NCBI GenBank assembly: GCA_951230915.1
Contig: OX579637.1
Span: 19,220,001 to 19,284,000, forward strand
From: Antitrichia curtipendula
Taxonomy: Eukaryota; Streptophyta; Bryopsida; Hypnales; Leucodontaceae
Length of the DNA stretch: 64,000 nucleotides
Direction of reading: 5' to 3'
Both the position numbers and the translations under genes were made by a program. This document shows, one piece after another, positions 1 to 11,761 of this stretch. Position 1 is the stretch's first letter; each line of letters starts with the position of its first letter. The notes under the pieces are model-generated. The model worked only from the letters and a program-made list of their open reading frames with translations. It ran no database searches and was not told the DNA's origin.

Positions 1-217
1 TAGGACCTCTCGGTGCCTAGAAGAGGATCTGACATTTGCATGGTAATCTGCAATCCAGGTAGACAAAATCCGAACATTATTTTAGAATTTCTATCCTACT
101 GCTGTATTTTCCATAAATACGGGCATAGGTCCCACCCTAGCATTCAGTCTAAAAAACTGTATGCTCACAGGCTCACAGGCTCACGCTCGCAAGCTCACAG
201 AATAGCAACCTTGCTTC
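1..217. other. Left flank, no gene seen
   Basis: No supported coding region. A short run of GCTCACAG-like direct repeats lies at about 163-200. The octamer CAACCTTG at 206-213 is the same as the right end of the putative hAT element (26497-26504), so this flank may contain the end of another copy. Confidence 0.4.
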
Positions 218-225
218 TTAAGGAC
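218..225. repeat. Putative left 8-bp TSD of the hAT element
   Basis: TTAAGGAC, differing at one position (T/C) from CTAAGGAC at 26505-26512. Confidence 0.45.
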
Positions 226-244
226 CAGGGTTGTTCTGCCGGAC
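226..244 (+). repeat. Left terminal inverted repeat of the hAT candidate
   Basis: Begins CAGGGTTG, a start typical of plant hAT ends. It pairs with 26486-26504 at 15 of 19 bases. CGCGACA-type motifs follow on both inner sides. Confidence 0.5.
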
Positions 245-422
245 CTGGCAACATCGCGACAGACAGACGTCACGCGACATCTAACAGACCCTCCGCAACA
301 TCACATAAAGTCAAATTTACCTTTGACTTTTCAAAAATTTACCTTCCTTTTACCTAAGCCACGTGGATGCCATGTGGCATCCGCGTGGCACATTCAGGGG
401 CGCATGAGGGTGTGACGTGTAC

Positions 423-765
423 GGGCAACTGCAGGTACACAACGATCGCGGGTAGGGGTGACTTTGTTGTAAGGGCAACCTCGGGTTGCGGCGAGCGCGG
501 ATAGGAGAACACAAGTGTAGGCGACCGTGGGTAGGAAAACACGGATGGAGGCAACCGCGGATAGGAGAATACGGGTATGGGAGAATGCGGGTAAGGGAGA
601 CCGCGGCTGAGGCGACTTTGGGTGGACGCTCAAACCCGCGGTCGCCCCCTCTTGGACCCAAAGTAGCCCCATTTGACCAGAAGTCGCCCCATATGGACCC
701 GAAGTCACCCCATATGGACTCGAAGTCACCCAAGCTGGATCCAAAGTCGCCCAGAACGCGTCCTT
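423..765. repeat. GTCGCCC minisatellite array, left terminal, two-way
   Basis: About a dozen degenerate units of consensus ACCCGCRGTCGCCC. From 423 to about 620 the units read on the minus strand (AGGCGACCGTGGGT form). From about 625 to 750 they read on the plus strand (ACCCGAAGTCGCCC form), so the array switches orientation near 625. The plus-strand half leads directly into the promoter of the gene at 960. The minus-strand half points to the hAT left end. Confidence 0.8.
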
Positions 766-789
766 AAAAAAAGTGCACTTGTGCTCACC

Positions 790-882
790 CACCTATATAT
801 CCATGCGCCCATACGGTTTTCTTCACCTTCATTCTCCACTTTGGCTCTCTGTCTTGTATCCTTTAGTGGCTACATGCGTGAT
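790..882 (+). promoter_or_regulatory. Core promoter of gene at 960 (shared module)
   Basis: A TATA box (CTATATATCC, 791-800) is followed by CATTCTCCACT (830-840) and then ATCCTTTAGTGGCTACATGCGTG-like sequence (858-880), about 80 bases before the ATG. The same order TATA, TTCTCCACT, AAGTGG, TGCGTG recurs upstream of the genes at 5718 and 8544 on the minus strand. Confidence 0.6.
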
Positions 883-959
883 CCTTGTGTTGAATATTTA
901 CTTCTTACTTCATTCATCCAAGCTTGTGTTATCGCAAGCTCTCGACGTACAGAGATCCT

Positions 960-3626
960 ATGGCTACCAGAGGTAATAGTGATGGGTCACTTCCTCTCCT
1001 TCAGACGATGCGCACTCCTGCTTGCCTCAAGAAGGCTGCCAAAGACAGGACTCGGAAGCGCAAGGGCACCATTCATAAGAAGCGGTTACATGTATTGAAT
1101 AGTGAAAATCACATTGCTTTTAAAGGGTGGAATGAGGAGCCAGAACCATGGACAATGCAGACTCGCGAAGACTACATCGAATGGTGTCACATCAGCAAGA
1201 TGTTTCCGGCGTGGCGCCATTATTACAACCGTCACACTAACAAGGCAAATCTGAAGCATTGTGAAAATCTAGACTTCACTCAAAGGTGTATATAATTGTG
1301 GCAGGCTATTTATAAAACCCCCAACATAGACAGGAATGAAGTACCTCTCTTCATCGCTAGAGGAGCATATGCTGAGGTGGCCCTAAAAAAGGAGGTCAAT
1401 TGGAGCACAGTCAAGGAAACTACATACGTGGCACGTCCAACAAGCGGATCAATACCAAGAGGTGCTATGGCTTTTCTAGACGGGGGACTTAGGCCTATTC
1501 GAAGTGCTCTTAAAAACAGAATAGCTACTGAAGTTCACAGTGATGATTCTAAAGAAGATCCTGATTCTGACGGTACGCGGAAGCCAAAGATAGCACAAGA
1601 TACTGTGGACACTATGGGCCCCACCGAAGTTCAGATTGAAAATGACAAGGACCGTTCAACGTCACAAGATCAAAGAGTGAAAAACCTCCCAAAGGTGCGA
1701 CGTTCAATCACGCGAATTGGGCCAGAGTCAACTTCAGCAGCAAGTCCGGACCCACCATTGCCAGCACAAGATGCCAACAACGTCTTTGAATTTGGTCCAA
1801 ACGATGACATGCCCATGGAAGCAGTTGTCCGTGCTTCCATCCCTCAATCTATAGTGAGTTGAACTGACAACACAATGACTCTAGCTAAGGCTCTCGACCT
1901 CCTAAAGACCAAGGACATTAACATTGCTTTGCTGCAAAGCAATGTTAGGAAGTTGCAATCTGAGTGTGCACACAAAAATGGTCTCCTCTCTCAACAATCT
2001 ATAGAACTGCAACGCCTCAAAGACAAAGTACAAGACACTTTTACTTTGTCGGACATGGATGACGCCTTTCTTGAGCCGGATTCACATCATTTGGATAAGG
2101 TTGTAGGCGACCTCACCGATGATTTGCTTCACCATTCTCCTCTTGCCAAGCGTGCCAAGTATTCTTCAATGACTCCAACTGCGCTTCTTACAGCAATCAT
2201 GGAAGATACTACCACAAATGATCTCCAGGAGACCCACAATTCACTCTCGTTTCTTGTGATTCCTCATTCCATACAGTCGCAGCCGAGATTGGACCTCGAA
2301 AAAGAAAACAAAATGCTTCGAGATCGGTTGTCACAGTTGGGGGCCACATACTATCATTGGAAGGTCGCGTGCATCCTCTCAATGGACAGAGCACAACAAG
2401 TTGCAAAGGAATTGGAGAAAATTTCAAGAAACTTCGTTGCTTAAGAGCCTAAACGAGAGTGCGGTCTCACGTCATGGGCATTGATGGAGGACATGTTCCC
2501 CACTAATATGGACTTGGCGAACAAGACCAACATTGATTGGACAAAAAATGGTTGGGACCCCAAAAAACAAATGTCCAGCCATATCGAAGTGGAAGAAAAA
2601 AAGCTACTATGGCCACATCCTTCACCCTTTCACTAGTAGAAAACGCAAGAATTTTGACAGAATTCTGTTGATTTGGTCATGTTGACCCGGTCACTGTTTT
2701 GTTGATTTCAACAAAAATCTGTTAATTGTAACAGATTTTTGTTGAAATCAACAAAACAGTGACCGGGTCAACATGACCAAATCAACAGAATTCTGTCAAA
2801 ATTCCTGCGTTTTCTACTAGTGTTTGTTTTGGACCACACCAAATGTCCCATATGTCTAGAGCAATTTGGCCCCGAAGGTGGCTGGGCACTTGGATCATAT
2901 ACACATGTATACCATCCTCAGTGTCTCATCATGCACTGTTTGATTAAATGTCGTTGCGTTCTGTGTTTAGCACCATTCCGTGATCGTTTGTACACCATGT
3001 TCAACTTGACGACTTATATGCCTCCTTCTTGTGAACATAGCAGTGATATGACAGAAGACATCAGAATGTGGGGCCGAGACTTGCTTTGGAGCTGGAGACA
3101 AGGAAACCATGATTTGGAAAAGGGAGTTGCTAGTTCCCAATTGAATTGGGAAACAAATCCGGAAGAAATTGTCAGAATTGGAGTCAAGCTGATGGGAAAA
3201 GGGCCTTAAGGGAAGGGAGGAGGGCATTCTTCTACCAGTGCCTTGGTGGATATTTCAATAAGAGCTCCGGAACCTTCAATTGGGGTCCTCATCCACAACA
3301 ACACCGTTGGAATTTTCAAGGACTGAGGGTGGCTAATCAAGATGCAACGGACTCCATGGATGAATTGGATAGCATGTCTTACTTAGACTCTATATACGGG
3401 CCTTATTACCAAACTCAAGCCCTTGACTCTGTTGGAAGAACACTCTCCAAAGACCACAAAGACCCTCGAAGCTCTAAAGAATTCCAACGTCCTGGAATCC
3501 ATTTTGAAGGCGGACGGACCAGCTTCACGAACTCGTGCCAAGCGTAAGCTTGGTGTTGGGGAGTCATCCACCTACAAACGTGGTGAAGGAAGTGGTTCTC
3601 AAAACGACACAGATGTTATCATCTAA
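960..3626 (+). pseudogene. Unknown-family gene: basic N-terminus, conserved FKGW domain, coiled coil, RING-like finger (broken)
   Basis: The ATG at 960 opens a lysine/arginine-rich start, then a conserved block around FKGWNEEPEPW (about 1122-1155) continuing to KEVNWSTVKE (about 1396-1425). A Ser/Asp-rich linker, a coiled coil (1875-2440) and a RING-like motif (CPIC, YHPQC, CVLC; about 2843-2970) follow. The first half is clearly homologous to the minus-strand gene at 5718. Breaks are an in-frame TAA at 1293-1295, TGA at 1860-1862, TAA at 2442-2444, a MITE at 2631-2822, and frame changes near 3195 and 3430. Apart from the MITE and the stops, one frame runs from 960 to about 3190. The RING-like finger suggests ubiquitin ligase activity, but one cysteine of the usual pattern is not evident. 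The family is not recognised. Confidence 0.65.
2631..2822. mobile_element. CACTA-type MITE, near-perfect hairpin
   Basis: A 192-bp palindrome: 94-bp arms with one mismatch and a 4-base loop. It starts CACTAGTAGAAAACGCA and ends in the reverse complement, flanked by a 3-bp TTT duplication (2628-2630 and 2823-2825), as expected for CACTA elements. It lies inside the gene at 960, and removing it with one TTT joins the reading frame across the insertion point (PSPF to VLDHTKCP). This confirms an insertion into formerly coding sequence. The near-perfect arms suggest it is recent. Confidence 0.93.
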
Positions 3627-4379
3627 ACATTTTTATCATTCTTTATTTTTTAATTTGGATATTTTCAAATAAAAGAGCAAAAGACAAGTTAGACCAATTC
3701 ATAAGCTTTTCCTTCCTTCAAGGTCCGTAAAATAAAACTCCTTATTTTAACTTTCATCGGTGTCATTTGGAATTCCGCAGTTCAAATTTTCTTTAATTCG
3801 TACCAAGCTATCAATGTAAACAATCTATAAAAAATAACTAGTTTTTTTTGTTAATTTTTTTATTCACTCTCCAATTTCACAGCAAATCCTTGAAAATCTG
3901 CTCTAAAGTCTACAATATTTTTGGAGTCATGAAACAAGCTTTCATAGCTACATTATGGGGGGTGCCATCATTCCTATAATATTCATGCCAAAATTTCAAA
4001 TTATTGTATCAATGTAGCATGAAAGAATTATCAGAAATACCATACTAAACTCCATAGTCCTTCAAGGATTACAATTCATATCTATAAAAGTTATCTTCAT
4101 TTTGTTATCAAAATTCTTTTTTAACACAAACATTACAACTCAAGTTTCATAGATCCTTTGAAATTTAGAGCTCTACACTTCTCATAAAATGTCTTCACCC
4201 CCATATGGGGCAATATGCCAATTAAGAAGTTTTCATACACACGCCATAAAAAAGAAATATAAACACTTTTGAATGAGAAAATATTATACTTATTTATTTA
4301 CTCAAGGTAATTGATAGTCTAACATCCAAAACAGGGGTGGGCAAAATGTAAAATTCCCACTCTACTCCTATGAGTACCA
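3627..4379. other. AT-rich spacer between two converging pseudogenes
   Basis: No ORF or repeat of note. It separates the 3' ends of the two related genes. Confidence 0.6.
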
Positions 4380-5718
4380 CTAAGTGCTAAAAAAAAAGTC
4401 GCTTTCAATGGAACCCGGCCCCATTGCGTCCACCTCTGCCTCTGTTTTTCCTATGGTACTCATCTGAAACTTCTGCCATTCCTTGTGAAAACGAAATTTA
4501 GATTCCAAATGATGAAGTGATTCTTGTACCACCATTGCATTCATGGTATGTAGCTTCACTAATGAACAAAGCCTTGCCACTTCTTCAGCAGTGGTACTTG
4601 GCTCATATTCAACAACGACGATGTAATATTCTTTTTTTTATTTTTTTATTGCTACATCGAGGTTTCGCCTTTCATTCTTGTAAATCTAATGTTCACGCTC
4701 CAGGAGATCGTGCTTTGATTGCCATACCACATACTCGTCCATGTAGTACACCTTTCCACTTTCACGTTGCCTGAAATAAAAATCGTGATGTTTTTTCAAA
4801 TCCTTTAAGTACTTGTTGTTTTCTTTTATGCTTTTCGATATTTCCTCCAACTGCTTCTTCAAATCATCTACGACAACGGGACCCACTTGTATTGAGAGTT
4901 CATTCTCATTTAATTGACGGAGTTCGTTCATCTTCTCACGCAAAGCAGATCTTACACTTGTTGCCTTGACACTCAATGTGGGATATTGTGATGGGCTTGT
5001 CAACCTTCACTTTTCCCTTCCTAATCATTTCTAAGCCCAAACCTTTGTTCATGACTTCCATGAGAAGGTCATCATCGTCACTGTGGAAAGAATATCCATT
5101 GTATTCATGGGTGTGTTCATTTGAGCTAGAAGTCGCCGACCACACTATATTTTCATCAGAAATGAAAAACTTCCCAGGCTTCGCCGATGTTACCAATTCC
5201 TTCACATCCGGCACTACATCTGCCCAAGGAATACTTGATTCTCCTGGATGGACCCCGAGCGGAATCTCCTTAATGCTTGACCAATCCACCTCCTTCCTCA
5301 ATACAACTTCAGCATACACCATTCTTGCAAGAAAGAAAGAAAAATTGTTGTTTTGATACGTTTGTAGGCCTTTATAAAGTTCCTTCCACACCTCGCAGCA
5401 TCTTTCTTGGAAGGCTTTGTTCTTGCAATATGCAAGATTTACCTTGTTCGACTTCAAGTGGAACTTGTGACGATACAACGGAAATAACTTGTCGATGTGG
5501 TACCCGTCCACATATTTCTGAACCGTCTTATAAGTCCAAGGCGCGGGTTCATCTCTCCAACCCTTGAAAGCCTTAATCTTCAGATGGATCAAGATGGCCT
5601 TGTGCTTCTTGTGGATTTTTCCTTTTTTTTTTCGATCCTTGCCTCAAAGCGCCTTGGACTCTTTCCCAGCTTCTAATCTCGGTACAGCAGGCGGCGAAGG
5701 TTGGGCCTCCTCTTCCAT
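4380..5718 (-). pseudogene. Unknown-family gene, second copy (broken)
   Basis: A start ATG at 5718 gives MEEEAQPSPP, followed by an in-frame TGA (5644-5646) and then a lysine-rich stretch and FKGWRDEPAPW, matching the gene at 960 in order and spacing. The conserved block runs to KEVDWSSIKE. A frameshift near 5000 leads into a coiled coil (LREKMNELRQLNENE; KQLEEISKSIKENN). Further stops (TAG at 4686-4688, TAA near 4640) interrupt a C-terminal part that can be read down to 4380. No RING-like finger was found here, unlike the copy at 960. The minisatellite and core promoter lie immediately upstream. Function unknown. Confidence 0.65.
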
Positions 5719-5804
5719 CGCAATACACAGGAATATTCCTTCCCCTGATGCCAAAATGATCAAAATACGCCCTTTAAAACTCCAACCCCTAACTCACGAT
5801 CAAG

Positions 5805-5892
5805 CACTCAACCACTTCAAGGTGGATGAGAGACAATGCGCAAAGCCAAGAGTAGAGAACGCGGGTGATGGGCGACCTCTTATATCCCAGAT
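5805..5892 (-). promoter_or_regulatory. Core promoter of gene at 5718 (shared module)
   Basis: On the minus strand: GGGATATAAGAG (5888-5877), then GTCGCCC, CGCGTTCTCTACTC, GCGCA, and the near-palindrome CCACCTTGAAGTGG (5825-5812). About 75 bases align with the region upstream of the kinase at 8544. The palindrome lies about 95 bases before the ATG. Confidence 0.65.
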
Positions 5893-6020
5893 GGCACCCT
5901 GGGGCGCGTACGGAGGGCGACTGCGGGTCCAAAGGCAGGGGAGGGGCGACTGCGGGTACCAAGAGACCGCGGCTCCAGGGTGACCGCATATCCAGGGCGA
6001 TTGCAGTGGCCCCTTGTTTA
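5855..6020 (-). repeat. GTCGCCC minisatellite array upstream of gene at 5718
   Basis: About five to six units of the form GGGCGACTGCGGGT on the plus strand, which is ACCCGCAGTCGCCC when read in the direction of the gene. Confidence 0.8.
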
Positions 6021-6964
6021 ACCTTAAAGTCTCAAGAACTTTTTTCCATTAAAAATTGCTCGAAACTGCCATTTCTATTGCATTCACTTAAAGAAGTAGG
6101 AAAAATATATCTTTTTAGAAACCAAACGTAGGATCTTCTACTACGCTTATTTCACATCATGTGGTAAAAATTTTGTGATTTTTGACCTTATGGATTGAAG
6201 GTTATTAGCATTCAAGGTCAAAGAAAAAGTTTTTTTCAAGAAAATGCTTTGATTGCTTGGAAAAAAAAAGAAGCTCCAGAACTTTCACATCACTAATCCA
6301 AATGGAATGAATCAAAGATTCCCATTTAGACAAACATATAATGTATAAGAAAAAAAAAAAAATGATTTCAACTTTTTGTAGATTTTTGTGGGCTACTCGG
6401 TCTTGCCCGATTTAAGGTTATTATAGCATAATTTTTGCTCCTGGGCACCGATTGAAGTAAAAATTATATTTTTATAGAGATAATAAGTTGCTCTATCTTA
6501 TGAGACAATTTCAAAAAGTTTCACCAAAAATTGAGCTCATAGAAGCTGGCCCAAAATTTCAAGAGTCCCCCAAGGGGACTTTCGAAACTTTAGGGGTCAT
6601 AGGGTAAAGTCCGATTATTTATAAAAGACATTACGAAAAGGCATCTTTTGGATGAAAATCTTTTGAGCCTCAAATTCAATTTCAGTTTCCTAAATCTATG
6701 GCGTAATAGTTTGGAAGCAAACGTGGCCAAATACATCTGAACCAACAATTCTATGAAGTTTGAACACCAAAATCCAAATTCAAGATTCAATATATGGAAG
6801 TAACGGAACGGGGTGGTCTGCATTCAACATACTTGGTTTTTGGGAAGACATTACGCATGGTATAAAATCTTTTGGTATATTGACATTGCTATTACAAAAT
6901 GAGAGGCGCACAATGTGGCCAACAATTTGAAGCCGACTTTATAACATTAGTTCCTATAGTCCTA
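6021..6964. other. AT-rich spacer, nothing recognised
   Basis: Short purine and poly-A runs only. No supported gene or repeat family. Confidence 0.6.
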
Positions 6965-8544
6965 CTAAAAAACTGAATCACGGAAAACTACTTCCAGGGG
7001 CTTCATGTACCACGGTTTACCCATGAGCAACTTTGTAACCTCAGTAGATGTCGGTCTCTTCTTTGGATCAGGGTTAGTGAGTTCACCCAACTTCATGGCA
7101 AAGTACATGGATCCCTCGCGCCTCTTGAATAAATCCGTATCGTATTCGACCATATTAACAAGATTCATCCATTTGGTCAACTTTCCAATAGAATATGAGT
7201 CTAATTGCACTGTATAATTATATTGTGATTGCATAATCTCTAGGCTCGTACTGGAATTTCGTGGCCCAAACGTATAAAACAACTCCGGAGCCACCCACCA
7301 ACGGCTTCGTAAGGATTGCTGCTTCTTCTCCTCAGAATCATACCATAATGTGAAGGAGCTCCTTCATCAAAACGACTTGAAATTCCAAAATCACAAATCC
7401 CGATGTTGATTACTTCATCCAAATAATCGGGGAAATGCAACAGTATATTCTGAGGGTTTAGGTCATTGTGTAGCACCAAAGACTTGTGCATGAGATGTGT
7501 CACATACACTAAAGCCCACGCCAACTTCGCCTTGTGCCTTCGGAACAAGCTAAGATGTTTTTTATTGTCCTCTGTAAGTTTCCACACCCGCTTCATTTCA
7601 TGCCAGTCAACGCTCTATGACACCTTCTCATCCAATCTTCGCATTTCAAGCCATGTACCACCATTCCACCACAATGTGTACGCTTCCATAGTTTTTGCGT
7701 GAATACCAAAAAACTTAATAATGCCAAGATGGTTTACGGGGCATGCCAAGGCCTCTACGGATTGTTGCTCCCTTGCTTCACGCATGCTCTTTGACTTTGG
7801 CACTTTCCCAGCAAAAGCAACGTATGGCGGGATTGTATGCATCCCTTCAATGCGCACCTTGCGCACCATTCCAAACCCACCTTGACGGTCAAATCCAGTG
7901 AGGGCAATTACTTTTGCCTGAGAAGAGATCCATGTGACATTGGAGCCAGCATCTCGTGCAAAACTCACCTTCAATGCGCCCATTTTCCACTTCATACCCC
8001 TCACTTGAGTCTTCAAAAGTTTCTTCAGAGCTTCATGCCACCACGCCATCTTTTCACGGAATTCCTCGGCTTCATCATCTCCTGCAAATCCCGGCACTTC
8101 CGGTTGCATCTGTAGCATTATTTCCTTGGTGTTGAATATGCACGTCTTTAGAGTGTTATCAATCCACAATTGGTATTGGGAATAGTACGTCTCCTCTACG
8201 TCTCCAAAATCTTGCGATGCCCGGCACTTGCTTAAAATCCTTGCCTCCAAATCAGCAGTCAATTTGAAGATGCCGTGCGATGGGTCCCTTAGGTAGTTGG
8301 CCTCCAAGAACTATGTATTTTTTCCCGCATACCAGGACAGGCAACCCTCAAATGCATAGTTTGTATAACTGGGAGGAGGATAGGTTGAATCCTTGTCATG
8401 TACTGATATGGTCTTCTTCTTCTTTGTTTGCCCTGCACTCCTTGTTGCCTCGCTAACAGGTATATGCATAGTAAACAATGTCGCATCGTCTAAATCAAAA
8501 ATGGATTTCTATGTTGAGCTCCTGCCTTCCTGTGGATTAGCCAT
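6965..8544 (-). pseudogene. Protein kinase (broken), cargo of the hAT candidate
   Basis: An ATG at 8544 is in frame with the kinase (MANPQEGRSS). After an N-terminal region of about 240 residues come the kinase landmarks in order: glycine loop QGGFGMVRK, a lysine in AGKVPK, catalytic loop LHNDLNPQNILL (HND replaces HRD), metal-binding CDFG, and APELF. An Arg/Pro-rich end (DPKKRPT) matches subdomain XI. Stops at 8509-8511, 8311-8313 and 7615-7617 (all TAG) and a frameshift near 7290 break it. The protein phosphorylates Ser/Thr or Tyr if active in other copies; no transmembrane segment is seen. The HND motif is unusual for canonical plant kinases. It shares promoter and array with its neighbours. 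Confidence 0.8.
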
Positions 8545-8649
8545 TGTGGTCGGAAAAAATACTCACGTTGCTTTCTTCAAGTTCGTAGTTTAGAGAAGCA
8601 AAAACTCTCCCACCCCCTACCAACTCACACCCCTAGCCCACGAGCACGC

Positions 8650-8735
8650 ATTCAGCCACTTTGAGGTGGATGAAAGGTAGTGCGCAAGGCCGGGAGTGGA
8701 GAATGCGGGTTGGGGCGACTTCTTAAGTACTCGCA
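8650..8735 (-). promoter_or_regulatory. Core promoter of the kinase (shared module)
   Basis: On the minus strand: a TACTTAAG TATA-like box, GTCGCCCC, GCATTCTCCACT, GCGCA, near-palindrome CCACCTCAAAGTGG (8669-8656), then GAATGCGTG. It aligns with the promoter at 5805-5892 through most of its length. Confidence 0.65.
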
Positions 8736-8880
8736 GTCGCCCAAGGGCGACTGCGGGTTCCAGGAAAGGGCGACTGCGAGTCCTGGACGGCCACGGAAAC
8801 TGGGCAACCGCAGGTGCAGGCGATTGCAACAGGGGCGACCGCGGGTCTTGGGTGACCTTGTTTGAGGCGACCATGGGTTT
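8690..8880 (-). repeat. GTCGCCC minisatellite array upstream of the kinase
   Basis: About seven units, mostly GGGCGACTGCGGGT on the plus strand (gene-direction ACCCGCAGTCGCCC), with one unit reversed at about 8732-8742. Confidence 0.8.
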
Positions 8881-8884
8881 TCTC

Positions 8885-10300
8885 CCCTTCTTGTTGTTTT
8901 GAATTAGTACTCAAGAAATTATGGACAATCTTTCTATTTTGGTGAACTTCCACCATTCTTGAAAAAGAAACTAATTAAATTCATGTTGGAATGCAAAGAT
9001 CACAATTTTTACTAAAAAATACATAGACATAGTTCATGAATCTTGCTAGAACAATCTTGCGATTATTGTTTTCCATTTCCATCTTAGAACTCTTCAAATT
9101 TGTGCAATTCCTTCCATCATGACCCTACTTGTATGTAACAATTACTTTCGAAAAGTGAAAATCAAATGTTTTTATGTTGAACTTTAGTTCCTAAATTCTC
9201 AATCCACAACTTCATTATAAAAAATTTAGAAACAAAAACTGGTGGTGGCAAAATATTAAATTAAGAAGATTCAAACAATTCTAGTTAATGAAGATCTCCA
9301 AACAAATGATTTCTTCACTTCAAATTCAAATATCTTCCAATATACATGGTAAAGGGTTTTGAAATTTTTTCTACAAATTATTATACTAGTCTACTACAAC
9401 ATTCTACAGCCAAAAATGCTAGAAAGAACCATTTCTAAAGTTTACAATTCATGGCTAAAGAATGGCATTCTTCATGCTTCTTGAGGAAAAAATGGCCTTC
9501 GATCCTCCGGATTAAATTGAAATCTCATGGGCTTACATAAAATTGTATCAAAAAATCTTGTCATTGCAATATTTTAATTTGATTTCAAACATATGTACGG
9601 AACATGCATACGCACATCTTCCATATTAAAAAATGACTCCCTTGAGTAATAATTATATGACGTACAAAGGGTGCAATGTGAAGTGTCATATGACTAAACT
9701 TTGTGAAATACATATCTCTATGTTGATTAACTAGATTTTGCCAACATAAATCCATAATTGTATTGTCTTGCTGAAATCTATAAAATTATTTACCTTATGA
9801 GGGCCAAGTATAACAATCTTAGCATGATAAAGAAATACCTATTTTACAAACTTTGACATCGCCCCTACCTCCCCAATATAGAAATCTTTGCATGAAGAGT
9901 TGTAAAACTTTCCAAGAAGTACTCATTGAGGGAAAGATATAAATCAAATGATTCCTACATATGTCCACAACCAAATTAAAACATTTCAACAACAATGACT
10001 TTATTGAATTATAAACATAAATCCATGAGTATTAAATAAAAATTTATAGAAAAGGCAATTTTACTTTTGGAAACACAAATTTGGTATGCTACATACCAAT
10101 TAGGAAATATGCAATTCTATTTACGCTTACTAAAAAATACCGATTATGATCCACCTTGCTACAAAATTCTTTGAATGGCTCAACGAGGTTGTTCATAGGA
10201 TTACTGTATTTGAATGTGCATTTCTTCTATGTGTCACATATTCAAAAAGTCTCTTTACTTGTTTCTAATCATCTCTTCCAAATTAAACTTCCGTTCCCTA
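8885..10300. other. AT-rich spacer, no gene seen
   Basis: Low-complexity AT-rich DNA with no ORF that resembles a gene. Confidence 0.6.
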
Positions 10301-10304
10301 CCCA

Positions 10305-11159
10305 CAATCAACCAAGACGAGGTCGCCCCAATCCCGCGAGCGCCCCAAACCCGAAGTCTCCTACATTCCTTCATTTGGGCAGAAAAAGACTCTCCCTACC
10401 CAAATTCTCCAATGATCCGAGTTCTCCAATGACCCCCCATTTGCGAAGGAAGAGAGGGTCTATTCCCACTTGAGGTTGTCCAAGACTCGAAGTCTTCTCC
10501 ATTCCTACAACGGCTCCCACCTCCACCCGAGGTCGCCCAAGACAAGAGTTCTTCTACACGCAGTCGCCTTAACCCAAAATCGCTCCTTAAACACAACATT
10601 TGACCAATTTTGAGACAAAGACAAAAGAATGTCTCCCACCACCATCCAAGGTCGCCCAAGACAAGAGGTCGCTCAAGACAAGAGTTCTCCTACCCACAGT
10701 CGCCTAGACCCGAAATCGCTCTTTAAACACAACATTTGACTAATTTTGAGACAAAGACAAAAGAATGGCTTCTACCTCCACCCAAGGTCGCCCAAGACAA
10801 GAGGTCGCCCAAGACAAGAGTTCTACTACCCGCAGTGGCTTAGACCTGAAATCGCTCTTTCACACAACATTTGACCAATTTTGAGACAAAGACAAAAGAA
10901 TGGCTCCCACCACCACCCGAGGTCGCCCTAAGAGGTTGCCCAAGACAAGAGTTCTCTTACCCGCAGTCGCCCAAGTCTTGAAGTCTCCTTCATTCCTTCA
11001 TTTGGGCAGAAAGAGACTCTCCCTACCCACGGTCGTCTAAGACGAGGTCGCCCCACACCCGAGGTCGTCCATGACCCGAGCTATCCAATGCCCCTCCATT
11101 TGGGAAGGAAGAGAGGGTCTATCCCCACCCGCGGTCGCCCAACACCCGAAGTCTCCAAT
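10305..11159 (+). repeat. Long GTCGCCC array with higher-order units
   Basis: Plus-orientation units (GAGGTCGCCCAAGAC, CCCGCAGTCGCC) are embedded in larger repeats of roughly 110 bases. These contain CAACATTTGACCAATTTTGA and GACAAAGACAAAAGAATGGCT, present at least three times between 10590 and 10910. The array resumes at 13277 after a CACTA insertion. No gene follows directly. Confidence 0.75.
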
Positions 11160-11488
11160 CATTACAAGAAAACGGGTATTTTATGACTGCAAAAATATGA
11201 CTGAGGATGACTGACGATTAGTTGCAGTCATATTCTTGAAGGCCAACACATTGAGGAAAAATATGACTGCAAAATATGACTGTCAGTCATTTTTGGGCCT
11301 TCTACTTCATAAATATACACTATACGACCATTAGGAACACCAAAGTACTTCATAGGGAACGTAGAGAACATGTTTGGGGAACGTTGAGTCATATTGTCAG
11401 TCATATTTCTATAGTAGTGACATTTTTTTGTTTTGGGCAACCCAAGAAAAATACGGGCAATTCAAAAAAAAATTAGACAAGCCATTGT

Positions 11489-11760
11489 TTAAGATTTTGA
11501 AATCCTACTCATTTATTTTTTAGGATTTTGAAGCCTAGTCACCACTTTTTTAGGGTTTTGAGATCCTAGCCGCCACTTTTTTAGGATTTTGAAACCTTAG
11601 CCGCCACTTTTTTGGGGTTTTGAAACCCTAGCCGCTATTTTTTAGGATTTTGAAACCCTAGCCGCCACTTTTTTAGGGTTTTGAAACCCTAGCCGCCACT
11701 TTTTAGGGTCTTGAAACCCTAGCCGCCACTTTTTAGGGTCTTGAAACCCTAGCCGCCACT
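11489..11760. repeat. 30-31-bp tandem repeat inside the CACTA element
   Basis: About nine copies; recognisable unit starts fall at 11521, 11551, 11582, 11643, 11674, 11704 and 11734. Each unit contains the palindrome TAGGGTTTTGAAACCCTA and ends GCCGCCACT. Confidence 0.9.
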
Positions 11761-11761
11761 T

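Noticed and set aside
486..767. ORFs across the GTCGCCC arrays (also 5865-6131, 8617-8956, 10396-10659, 26100-26322)
   Set aside because: They exist on both strands because the repeat lacks stops; the translations are Arg/Pro repeats with no protein features.
11489..11760. Regular 30-31-bp repeats resembling a CRISPR array
   Set aside because: The units are contiguous with no unique spacers, lie inside a plant CACTA element, and no cas gene is present.
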